Assembly (NCBI RefSeq): GCF_910592395.1 | Contig: NC_088310.1 | Location: 23,393,491-23,457,490 of the forward strand | Direction of reading: 5' to 3' | Length of the DNA: 64,000 nucleotides | From: Lineus longissimus | Taxonomy: Eukaryota > Nemertea > Pilidiophora > Heteronemertea > Lineidae | In this document: in pieces, positions 37,201-49,300 of the stretch | Position numbering within the stretch: the first letter of the stretch is position 1 | Layout of the letters: each line of letters opens with the position of its first letter | Notes under the pieces: model-generated | What the model saw: only the letters and a program-made list of their open reading frames with translations | What the model was told of the DNA's origin: nothing | The model's database searches: none | Translations under genes and position numbers: made by a program

Positions 37201-38980
37201 TTGGCCCACCAGTTATAATGGTACTTAAACGTCATCTGCTGAAGTAGTTAGTGTCGTTGATAACACTTCCATCTCCCAACAACCATGCTAGCCGCAAAAT
37301 TAATGACAAAATACCCGCCAATCCCAAGTAAAAATTCCAGATTCGATTCTTATGAAATGTAAGTAAGAATGAATTTTTCAGGGAAAGGCATTAGAAAATA
37401 TACGAGAAAGTGAGCAGTCTTCCATGGATTTCAGGCCGTACCAAACAACAATACAAAACAAAAGAATTATTTAACTCTTTGTGTACAGTTTTCAAACCCC
37501 ACTACCAGGCATCTAAATATTGGAAAATTATTAAACGATCAACAAAATTTTAATCAGAAATCCTGGCGTGGATGACGTGAACGTAAATCGAATAATGGAA
37601 AATCGTGCCGATAAAATAATTAGCTAACAAACGGCTGTTTCAGACATATTACCTATAAAACCAGTTTAAACTCACCAAACATAGCATTAAGGAATTTCTT
37701 ATCACTGATGTCATAGATGGGTACGAAGTTAAATTTCAGACTTCATTGTCAGAGGAGAAGAATGAATACTTTCGACTGTTGTTCCCCTCGTATATGCAGT
37801 GTCCCCATCGCAAGGAACGTCATCTTACTACCCCTGGTTTGATCCTTTTCAGGAAAATAAGATTCTGTATATTTAAAATTCTGTATATTTACAAATGGCT
37901 CTTTAGTTTTTACGTCAAGATTTTTTAACGTTAGAGAGAAATTCACGCTGATCTAGATTTACCTCAACAAGACACGATGAATGACATTGCATACAATGCG
38001 AGGAGAATCAACAACCAACATTACAAATTTTGCACCCTTTTCAAAGAAAGCCGACATTACCATTCATGTCAGATAATCAGAGGACGTTCACCAATTAGAT
38101 CTTTAAGGGCATCGGTGAAGATGTGTCCCTGAAACAAGTAATGGATCTGATCTTCTGATTTCCGGCATTCGACCTTGAGCATTATTTCTAGCTCGTAATA
38201 AGGCACATGTCCGCCGTTGTTCCTTCAGCACTTGAATTGCAGGCGGATTTGACGGCCCATTAGGTACCGGAAAGCAACACGAAGGTTTAAAAGGTATTCT
38301 CAAGGTTTTCGTGATGGAGCGGATTGACACTTCATATATATGTGATGAATAAAATGTGAAAACTTAATGTCAATATGAATGTAGGGGAACTTAAAGCAGA
38401 TAATGAATTGTTCAATTGATAGTTAACGTTAGATCATTACTAGTTTAGAAAATATTACGATGAGTATTGTTCAGGGCAATCTAAAAATGTCAAATGTGAA
38501 TATCTGAATAAAAAAATCCTTAATTTTACTCGAGTGTTTAACCCATTTCATTTCGGTTTTGAGGGTCATTTCCTATTTGACGTTATTACAAAGAAGTCGA
38601 AAAAGTCCTTCATAAAAACACGATTTATCAAAGAGTCGGCAGAAACCACAAAAAGTCTCTCACCGCCACGGTAAAGTCTGTTGCACCGATTATCTATAAA
38701 TGCCATAGAGAAGCCGTAAATGTACCGAATAAAGCTAATAAAGCAAGCGCACTGGAATAAGGTCAGTGACCAAATAAGATTTCTTTGCCAGCGGCGATTT
38801 CAGTTTGCCTTAGAAAAACCTCATTTTAAACCGATTTATAGGGCTATCGAGTGTAAGCAAAGGTACCCAAAACCAAGTAATGCAAAGCCCATGCCACATT
38901 TGAGAGAACAGTCAGGGTTTCCAATTGTTCCCAGTAAAAACACCATACTGCTCTAAGGCTGAATGAAAATTTCTTTGCAG
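34283..38980. other. long non-coding stretch
   Basis: No supported gene. Moderately GC-rich parts at about 34.95-35.85 kb contain several homeodomain-type TAATTA/TAATTAG cores and could hold regulatory DNA, but I have no means of testing conservation. A trivial 10-bp direct repeat (GGCAGAACAG) is at about 35643-35662. Confidence 0.4.
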
Positions 38981-39024
38981 CATAAGTTAACATTCGTCGT
39001 GTTATTGCTTAATGCCGAATTCCG
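38981..39024 (+). CDS. candidate 44-bp exon with both splice sites
   Basis: TTTCTTTGCAG ends at 38980 and CCG|GTAAGTTTT follows at 39025. Only one of three frames is open, giving 14 codons plus two bases; the peptide is mainly hydrophobic (Leu, Val, Phe). A 44-bp exon is short but within range. Such short segments are often open by chance, so the case rests on the splice sites alone. Confidence 0.2.
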
Positions 39025-39833
39025 GTAAGTTTTAGTTGAGAGAGTGTTGTACAGCAACTCATCCAGGTAGTCGAGAAAATGAGGCCTACATTCACACAGG
39101 CCAACAGAAAGCAAAATATCGATTCATTTGAGATATTCATCTATTTTAAATAATTGCGAAGGTTAATACATTTCAATTAAATCACATAGGCAGGCTGATA
39201 TAGCGATATATTGAGAACGAATAGATGAAAACGGAATTCATGTATGACACATGCTAAAGGGCTCAAGTTTCTCTCACGTAAGGGTTCTAATGCTCTGTTG
39301 GCAATATTCAGATCATGTTCAAGGGTTCAATCGTCATCCTTGATGAAGAGTTCAAAAGGTTACTGTGCATTTGGACAAGTTCATGAAGTTTGATAATCCA
39401 TTATCGCATCCTCATTCCTCAGACACAGGGACGCTCGTAAGAAAGTAGTCTTGTAGCAAAAAACGCGCAAGTGTACTAAGCAAGGAGAAAGATACGTTTT
39501 GATTGAGATTACAAAGGACTTCAATGATGCTCTACCGTGTGCGTCATATTCGAACCCTTTTATAGGGGACACTATACACCTTTCCAGAAATGGGGCGCTG
39601 AGTGTCCGAAATAGTGATGTCATAAGGGGAAACTAGGCCTTATGGTGGAGGGACAAAGGAGATAGTCATGGTTGACCAACACACTTGAATGCCTTTAATG
39701 ACGGACAAGGGGGAAAAAGTTAGTTCCAATGCAAGCCACTAATGTCGGGAAGCATGTATAGCTCAGTTTGCGAAGTAAACCAACCTTCAGAGCTTTTTAC
39801 GGAGGGAGTTGGTTAAGACAAACCATGATACGT

Positions 39834-40024
39834 GGTACCGGTAAGATTAATGAGAGAACTGTTTCGCACGTGATCTGCTCTTCATGCTATATCATTAGTG
39901 CGCATACACACTGTCCCCATATAAATCAATGCCAAGAGATCCCTCAGCTTGTATCGGTCAACATGTAACATAGAGCTAAGAGGAATAAATCAAAGGCTAC
40001 CAGGTAAGATTAAATGGAGAACTG
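39834..40024. repeat. diverged direct repeat around a 5' splice-like site
   Basis: The segment 39834-39861 recurs at 39995-40024 with a few differences. Both contain TACC, then GGTAAGATTAA, then GAGAACTG; the GTAAGATTAA words at 39841-39850 and 40004-40013 are identical and 163 bp apart. Weaker similarity extends leftward (AGAGCT at about 39790 and 39972). In both copies the sequence before GTAAGA is open in the same phase, so a duplicated exon end is conceivable, though no exon is demonstrated. Confidence 0.6.
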
Positions 40025-43000
40025 AAACACCTGTTACAGTGAAAGGGAGTCTGTTCACCTCTATATACTCTAACTGGCTGCACGCCATTGACAGTGTCCA
40101 AGTACAAAGCATTGACAGGGGGCATCAATGCCACGGTCTTGCCACAGGTGTCCACGGATTCATTCATTAGTAATTCCGGGGAAAGCAATGACAAATATGA
40201 CAAATGGCAAGATTAGGCGACTACGGATACACACGGTACAATGACGGTAGATTACAATTTTTATTTTAATCAAAAACAAAGTATCATCAATACCCATTAT
40301 ACGTGTAGATGCGCCGAGACTTAATACAAGTGAATGAATGCTTGACATAGACACTACCCCCTGCATATCTGCGTAAATGAAAAATATCTAGATGACAGAA
40401 TTTGCTCTACCAGAAACGACACCTTTACATGAAACTGTGATAAATGTATATAGTCAATACGATATGCACAAACATTCCGTCATGATGATACGGCAAGGAG
40501 TTACTGAGTGCAAATAATGGAAAAGCTCCGAAACATCAATATTTCTGTACTAGCAAGGTTCAGCAATGAGATGGCTTCGGCATTCATATCGTGTGCAAGG
40601 CTTACCATAGAAGTTTTAACGTATTTGTAAGTGTCGATGAGTGTTTAGAGAGTTACATTTACTTGTCACCCATCGAGCCCGTTGATGCTGGCCGAGGCCA
40701 CATAGAAGATAAATAATTGATGATCAATGTGGAACAAAGAGAAGAGCTTACAAAACCAAATAGGCCCAAGATATACGTATTATGAGTACTTAACAAACAT
40801 TACATTTGATTTCACGTGTACTTTAAGCTGGATATTACCACAAGGGACTTCCCCGATAACTTTTTTAGATTGTCTAGACAACATATAACCCACCACACCT
40901 GAGGCAGTGCAGGATGTCTATCAAGGGTTCAACCACACCCAAAGCAACCTCATTAGGTTTAGGATACAGTCATATTCGAAGTATCATATTTCATCTAAAA
41001 AGATAAAAGTTTAGATGAAACCTGATAATCAATAGTTCAGTTCAGAATGTTAACATATAACAATACTGCAGTTAGTGAAGTAGTGTGTCCTTTGTCCCGT
41101 TTCCTTCAAAACTGACCGAACAAAACAGATTCAAACCACTCTAACTAATTGTCAATGACTTCTTATTGGACAATCTCGACTTAGAACAATCGAGATATTC
41201 GTCAAAGTGAGCCTTTCCAACCGAAATCATGCTGAGGCTAAAGCTGTAGCTTCATTCGGACTCAAAGACAGTCTGGGTACATGTCACACCTGATCATATT
41301 CGCGACAATTAACCGAATTCACGTAAAGGGGTCCAATCTGCCCGAGAGGTTTCTTTTCTTCACAACATCTGCCGACGACACATGATCTATCAAGAAACAA
41401 ATAACCGGTAACCTTTTTTTGTAAAAACTACGCAGAATGATATATTACGTGTGTGTGACAACAAATTACAATACTAGCAAGAAGGGCGTTTAATAGCATG
41501 GCTCCTCAAATACGGATAAAACTCTAAGCAAAAGTATTAAAAAACAACAGTGCATCAGGTGACATTTACTCTTCAGAACATCTTAGAATCTTAGAATTAT
41601 TATATTGGAAAGTTACGGCAGAGCCAAATTCATGACATGGTTTAAAAATATTTAAATTTAAATACTTTTATTACCAAGAGAATATCACATCTTTTGCCAA
41701 AAAAAAACACTGAACTGCGGTCACGTAAGATATTTTTATATCAACGTATAAAACCACGTGCATTGGCAGAAAAGCAATGAGTTGGACCACATGATCTGTC
41801 TGGCCTCAAGTAGCTAAATAGTGCAGTATTGTTTACATCTGATAGCCAAAGGTACTTCCTTTGAATAATTGTTAACTCAATCAGTCCAATGAATAAATGT
41901 GTTTTGGTACAAATTGATCAATCCATTAGAACGTTTTAAACAGAAACAACAAAACAACGCACTATATATCACATGAGTTGTGTTTAGGAATTCAACGTTA
42001 TCGACGAATTCCATATAAAAGATGATATCACCCGTATTTGTTGTCATTTTTTACGATTTTCGTCTGGCGGTTAAAAAGGTGAGGAAGAATGGCATGCTGA
42101 GAATACTAAATCACAATTGTTGGCAGTTCTGAAAAATTAGGGAGTGCGAAAATGTGTTCTCATAATACTCACAGGGCTGCAGTAAAGACTTGAACCTGAA
42201 CGATTATTCTGTAATTTGAACTCACCATTTGAAAATTAGCATGTAATTGACGTGCAATTATTTTACAAGGTTACCATCTTTTGGAAAATAAGAAATAGAA
42301 AGTGGATAATTGGAAATATGAGGTTATCTATCAACAAACGTTTCCAATAACAGAGGTAAAGCCGATGTATGGTATTTGCAAAAGCAATGGAAAAACGCTT
42401 CTGATAGTAATTGGCAGTTTAGAATTCTAATATTGGTTATTGGTATACCTTTTAGGCATAACAAAACAATAAATTTTTGTTATGAGACACCAAAAACACG
42501 ATTAAACATATTTGAATGTTATCAGGATAAATATCTCAAAGTGTATAGCCTCGGTCAATTACGACCTGTTTTTCGACATGTTAGAAATACGCAATCACAG
42601 CCAACAACGGTAAACCTCAGAATGAAATGACGGAATTTTGACCCAATTTGTTTTAGATTATGCACTGTCGATTTTGGTAAGTTTTTCCAGCTTTGAGGCT
42701 TCATGATATTATGGCAAATCACAACTCAAAGTAACACCAGTCCAGCAAAAGTAGATGTCATCAGCTGGCCCGAAAGAGCTGTTTAAAAAAATATTGTTAT
42801 ACTTTAAACTGGATTCTTTCCCAGCCCAAAACGCCAGTATGCACATTGTGACATCAAAACAGCTTTATGAATAAACTTGCCCTGCTGGAACCGAGTTCAG
42901 CAAAGTTAAACCTCTCAAACTAGCAATCAGCGATAATTTTTTTGCAACTTCAGCGAGAGGATCAATCTTGCACCAATTGAACCATCCTTCACAGCTCCTT

Positions 43001-46000
43001 GAAGCACCTGTCGGTAAGGGGTAGCGGGGTACGCAATATATGTCCTTGGGTGTTTCTGGAGTTTAAAACATACAGCTTCAGTAAGTAAAGTTGTAGCCAG
43101 GCATGTCAGGTGGTGTAAATTCGAGGTTTCACTCCGAGCCTACTATTTTCAATTATTAAGGACGCATTTGACACCAAATAATGCAACCTTTCCTGAACAT
43201 GTAATTTCGAAGCTTCAAATCATACGTTATAATCTAGAAAAATACATCAATACAATACTGTACCCATTGACCCCAACTGCAGTGACACACAAGTACTTAG
43301 CAAAAACTTGAAATATATCCGGTACATTTTTATCGATTTTTTTAGTGGTCTAAAACTCAGAAAGAAAGAACGAATCATTAACATTAAAAGATGGTTTAAT
43401 TCTGTCAGGACATATATTGAAAGGTATCAGGTAACATGTCATTAAGGGGAAATGATTCAATGTTGATATTTTGTCAGGCAGTGAGATTTTTATGTATCAA
43501 AAAGTGCAACTGGGGTGTAGCCATGATGATGACTCAAGTGTAGTTTTTAAAGATACAAATTTGAACTCATTCAGCCTTGAAAATTGGAAGAAAAAACAAA
43601 GATATGGAGCATATAAGAGAAGTCTTGTACCAAAATAGTGTTATCCTATGAATGCAACAGCAACTTTGATTTACGTATGTCAACACACATATGAATTCCT
43701 TTCGTCAAAGTATCACTAATGAATTGTCATTACATGACAACATTTAAATACTTATCCATCGAAACGTCAAATATTCAATAAAGTGTTAAAGCCACAGCAA
43801 TCGAGAAAGTAAACTTAATGACCCCAAATTGACAACCCCATATGAAGAAAATTCAATTAAACGCATATTTAGCATCTTGAGTGCTGCGTTCGCCATAGCA
43901 GTAACAACAGTGAAGTACTGGTATGGTAGTGTGAACCATTAATTTAAAAAATATGAAGGTTGGTTGAAGATTGTTGAAGTTTGCACCAGATTGACCTTGC
44001 ATTGCTGTGTCGATCTGACTCTACCTATTTCTGTTATACTGTGAATTCGAAGAAAAATCTATGTAGGGATATAATACATGTGTGTACAAAGTTAGTGGCA
44101 ATTTTTCAAATTTAGCACTTTATAACCCCGCCTTCCTTGGTGCAGAATACACAGTGAAAAGCTTCTCGCGTCCTTGGCGCACAATGCCAGGAATAATGGA
44201 AGCCTACAAAAGTACATGGAAGGGCTCTTCATTAATGTCGCTATCTCTAAACAGAGCCGGAGAAATCAGCAGTTGTCAAGTTTCTCTTTCAAATAATTAG
44301 CTCTCAACAAAAGCCTGGACAAATGTCAATATTTCTAACACGAGGGAAGGGAAAATATTTCAAGAACATGGAGCGTTTACTGAATTAGGTTTCTCTGATG
44401 CACACAACGCACTGCATCAAATATAATTAAAAAGTGTTGAAGTATTTTAATTACGGAAATTGATATGCTGAGAGCTGTTAATAAAGTTCCGCACATGTCA
44501 AATGTATAATTCTCGGAAATTTTCCGACTTTCAATTTTGCCAGATGTAGTGGAGGTTTGAAAATGTAAACCGAGAGGTAACTTAAACCAGTAAATCACTG
44601 ACAGAACTGCAACTGTTCAAATATAACGCACCTCAATAATAGCATGTTTAAATATAATAAAGCCCAGATTGTTTGTGCGTTCATTTCAAAATGCACTTAC
44701 AAGCAGCGTATACACCAATCTGTATGACATCCTAGCCCTATTCTTCCGCACAGGAACCCTGCAAACTACAGTAGAATCAGTGTTTTTTTTGAGTGTTTCC
44801 ATTTTTTCCGAATGTTTTCCAACAATTGTTTTTGGGACCGCTGGAGAACAGGAACGACATGTTTCTCTCTGTTCCCCTATATCATGCTGTTGTAAGCTGT
44901 CTTTTGTATAATTAAACTGAGGGACTGAGACATCCCTGCTTAATCACATAACATTACTGCAAGACGTCAATCTGCACTGCAAAAGAAAATAGTGAAACGT
45001 TTTATAAAGCAAAAGAAAACACAAATCGATGCTCCAAGAAAAATACCGGATGTATATTATGATACCAGAAACCACCCATAGGCAAGGTTGCCATTACCAA
45101 AAGAAAAGAGGATAAACTGCCTTTGGTTAAAGTGAACCTACTTCAGAGGCCTACAGGAAGGAAGTTATATTGAAGCAATGACAGGTAATCAATGGTCGAC
45201 CGGACAAGCTGCTGCTGTCACGGTCACATTCTCATGCACAAGGAGATAATGCACATATATCCAATTGCAGGCGATGATGGTAGATGCCTTACATTATTAC
45301 ATCGCGTGCATGCAGTTTCATTTTATATTCAATGTTGTGAGAAGTGCGAAGCGGATGCAACAAAACTAACGCTTTGACGTATAGTTCCCGATCATTGATT
45401 TGATTGGCTTTCTTGACCTTTTGGCAATATGCGGGAACATTGCAGGAAAGCACTTGAATACTGCGAAGAATCTCCATTTGCAGAGCATGCAACTGTTTGG
45501 AGGATTTCGAAAGGATCGGAACACTGGATGACCAGATACACAGCCCAGCGTGTCCTTAAAACATACAAGTGCAATTATAAGAAAATGTCAGTTGCTTCAT
45601 TTCTCGGAAATTTTTTGAAGATGTACTAAAAACAAGTATGTCGAGTGATACCATGTATAAGGCAGAACCAATTACTGAATATCACAGGAGAGGCACTGAA
45701 GTTGTAAAGAACAGTTTAGGTGGTTAAGCCTTGCCCATTTCACTTCTAAGTACTTCTACGTACAAAGTCGTCAGTTCTAGTACTTAAAACTCCGAACCAC
45801 CTGGCTTTCAGCCTCTATATAAGTGGTGAAAAAAGCTCGAGCTGTACCGTCAAAAGTTATTGGCTGAGTTGAAAGCACCGAAATGCTGTACTTTGGGGAG
45901 ACATGAAAATCCAATATCTTTGGCGTTGAAATCCGTTGTTTGTTTGACAAGTTTGATGAGCACCGATGGGCAGTACGCCTGGAGAGAAGTGGAACAACAC

Positions 46001-46120
46001 AAAACAAGACGTACGTGTATGTGATGTCATGTTAAGAATAATGTCAAAGTTATGGAAAATATATGATACATAAAATGACACAGATACCGTATACGTTTCA
46101 CGATTTCTAATTTCTTGCAG
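40025..46120. other. long non-coding stretch
   Basis: No supported gene. On the minus strand 44702-44759 is flanked by splice-like sites but is open in two frames, so it is uninformative. Confidence 0.4.
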
Positions 46121-46304
46121 TTATCTGATAAAAGCTAATGCTGAACATCACACCATTCGCTGCAGAACAATATCAATAGAACTAATGCAAGATGGATTTG
46201 CTACACCATGTAGGAGGAAAGCAGAGCTAGTAGAGCTATCTAGTAGATCAAAGAACGGTTCCGTTTCAACCTCAAATATCAAACCGATCTTTCCATTCAG
46301 TTAA
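46121..46304 (+). CDS. candidate terminal exon after a strong acceptor
   Basis: TTTCTAATTTCTTGCAG ends at 46120. One base completes a split codon, then 60 codons run to TAA at 46302-46304. The frame has no Met until residue 22, so a start-codon search would miss it. The peptide has a mixed first half and a Ser/Lys/Arg-rich second half containing an Arg-Arg-Lys cluster and an Asn-Gly-Ser site, consistent with a cytosolic tail. Purine-first is about 62% and RNY about 27%. If real, the upstream exon must end in phase 2; I could not identify it. Chance occurrence behind an acceptor is quite possible. Confidence 0.3.
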
Positions 46305-49300
46305 AAAAAGATGACGATTGATTTTACTTCAGAAATGACTGTGACACTAGTTGAGAATAGACTCGTTTACACCGAGAGATGCTGCCCTCTTTAGCAATGA
46401 CATCCACGGCAAACTATCCTCAGTATTATACTTTTGACGACTGAGCATCCATGCAATGCTTCAGGATATATTAAGATTCACAGGGCATTTCCCTAAAAAA
46501 ATACTTCGGATAACAAGCGTTATCTCATGATTGATTGATGGGAAGGTTTTTGGATATCGACTTCGGCAAGTGGATCCATACTTTGTAATTCCATTCAGGT
46601 TAAAATTTCATTCCCTCAGAAAGAGCTACACTGGTCTGTGCTATGACGAATTAACACAAGTCAGATGTTCTGGTTAGGTTGAGGAGAGGAAGGTGTAAAA
46701 CTGATGCTGGTGCGATTTCTATCATTCTTGAAAACTGTCGCAGTGTCTGCTTGCTTTATCTGTAACAATAAACCCTTTTTGTTTTAGCCTGGTGTGCCTG
46801 GTTTATCAGAGCTAATTGGTGTCTTTTGATGATACTTCAGTAGTCCCACTTACGCCAGTGGGCAATTTGAATCGTATAGGCTGACATGATCATTGGCCTA
46901 TATTCAAAAAGGATAGTTTTTACTCCGAAGTACATTTCACATGTTCAACGGTATAGTCATAGCAAGCTATCACCAAACAGCCATATCCTATCAATTAAAT
47001 ACGAAAATATTTAATGTTTCTCAAGGTAGGTCATTTACCCTGTCTACCACATATTGCCCGTCTGTTTGCAGAAAACAGCTGATTTTCAGCTGTGTTATTC
47101 CGCAGTCAATATTTTTCAACTTACCAGAAAACAGTAATATTTCAAATGCAGAATAACAATGACAAGTGAGAAATTCGAGAAGTTGTTTTGCTCGTTTTTG
47201 AACAAATACGATATTAAGTGTAACTTGTTTTTCAATGCAGATGTTCCATACAAAGAGACGACAGCTTCAGCCTCAGCCATTTCTTTGATTCAGTTGTGTT
47301 TCATGTAGCCGAGCTCATTTGGTATTCCGTTGTGTATTAATAGCCTACTTCAATCATAGCATCACGGTACTTAATTTCTATAGTTATAGCCTGGTATGCT
47401 TAGTATCAAACTATCATTTAGTTGTGTATAGTACGATTGTGTTGAGATTCATTGCCTAACCAATTCGATATTCGGTTGTCCTAGTATATCATAGCCTAAT
47501 TCAATTATCATTGCCCGATGATGCTAAATTAGCGGTAGTTTATCACTACAGTGGTCATCATGTAAAGATGCTTATCATGCATTGGTCATCTACTAGATGT
47601 GTACCAATGTGATCGAGTGACATGTAAGTCATGGAGAAGATGTACAAATGCAATAGATATTGTGCAGTAGATATTGTGTATCATTGCCTACCGGTCTTGC
47701 GAATAATGGCCTCTATGACTGGCAGTCATTTGCAATATATATTTATTCAGACACAATTGACCATTATAAAACCTTTTTCCTTAAAGGTATCTATTAAGGT
47801 AGGAGGAATGGTATTTTTCGGGATGCCGCGGGATTGGGAATTTGATAAAGGGAAAAATTCCGGTGGGACCCGAAGACTATCTTTTTTTGTCTCTCATAAA
47901 TGAAATTTCTTATGACTCCTAACTACTTTTAGCTTTTGTACACTGTTTTATTTTACCATTACGCCAGGTATTTGATATCGCAGTTCATTACAGTATATAA
48001 ATGGGGCACGTTGGCACGAAACGTGAAAATTAGTGTAAAATGGTATAATGGAAGTATTACTCATCCGGTATTTAGCTTCAAAGCAACAGTATCACAAGTA
48101 TCATAGCTACAAAATGATTTGGCATCAGTTGGATCAACAGAAAAAAGTCTTTCGACAAGATAGGGATATTTACTATCCCTAAAATAGAACTGCTCATCAC
48201 CCTCTGACAATCACAACAAAGTGGTAGAACAGTTCCTTCTCCGATATCAAGTATCATCATCGAAAGCTGGCTTATTTGCTGATAGACTCTACAGGGGAAG
48301 GATTGGCCGGATTGTCATTACTACCGTTATTTGCTTGGATATAACAAGGAGAGAAGGTGGGAGAAATGTCTATAACAATGACTAATATGTCACCCGGCTT
48401 GTCTCTTTTTGTGGACTGTCTCTAGTCCCAAACAAGACAACTGTTTCATCAGTGTAGCTCGTCGCTCTCCACCTCTCACACACCTCATATACATTAGTGT
48501 GTAACTGTAGCAGTACAATATTCAATGCAAAAATACACCACATTTCGACCTTTTTGAAATTACCATGAACCAAAGCCGACATGTCAGACAAAGAAAATTA
48601 TTGATTCTGATTAGACCAGAAAAGCACTACCGACACACTGTTTTCGCTCCTGAAACAAGATAATCGTTTCTCGTTGTGCGCTGGCAGGAGCTGTACTGAT
48701 TTGATGACACAGCAGGCTCTAATGGTGTGATCAAGACCAATCATTGACGCTTTGATGTATAGTTTAATCTGCAGGACTGACCTAGTTTCTTTATAAAACC
48801 ATTGATTTGCTGTAGCCGTCATGAATAGTGCAGATCTCGTTTCATTGATTTTTTTCATGATTCGAAAAGCGTTTCTTTTGACTGTAATCTTTCTCATTCC
48901 GGGTGCTCACCACGAGCAAGATGAAATTGCCCAATTTGAAAGCCCGAGTCAGTGCAGACGACTTTGATTTCCTATTGCTATCAAATGAGCGCGACATCCT
49001 GTCAGCACTCTAATTGAATGCAAAATGTCAGTGGATCTCATTTCTAATTGGTATATAAGACCTAAAATAGAGAACATATTGATGGATATTAAACGTTTTG
49101 GGCTCATGGATAGCTATTGATGATTGAGATATCTCAAGCCTATGATTGTCTATATTCAGATCAAAGATAGCTTACAAGCGGAAAATATACATTGATCACG
49201 TAACTAGTTGAAGGTCAGCATCGCGATTTTTGATAGTATTTATCCCGTGCAAATTGAGCTTTCAGTGCTTTCCAAAGACGTATAACATGAATTAGGTTAA

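Noticed and set aside
45429-45629. 66-codon plus frame following GCAG
   Set aside because: RNY content is about 15%, below background, and the acceptor tract is weak.
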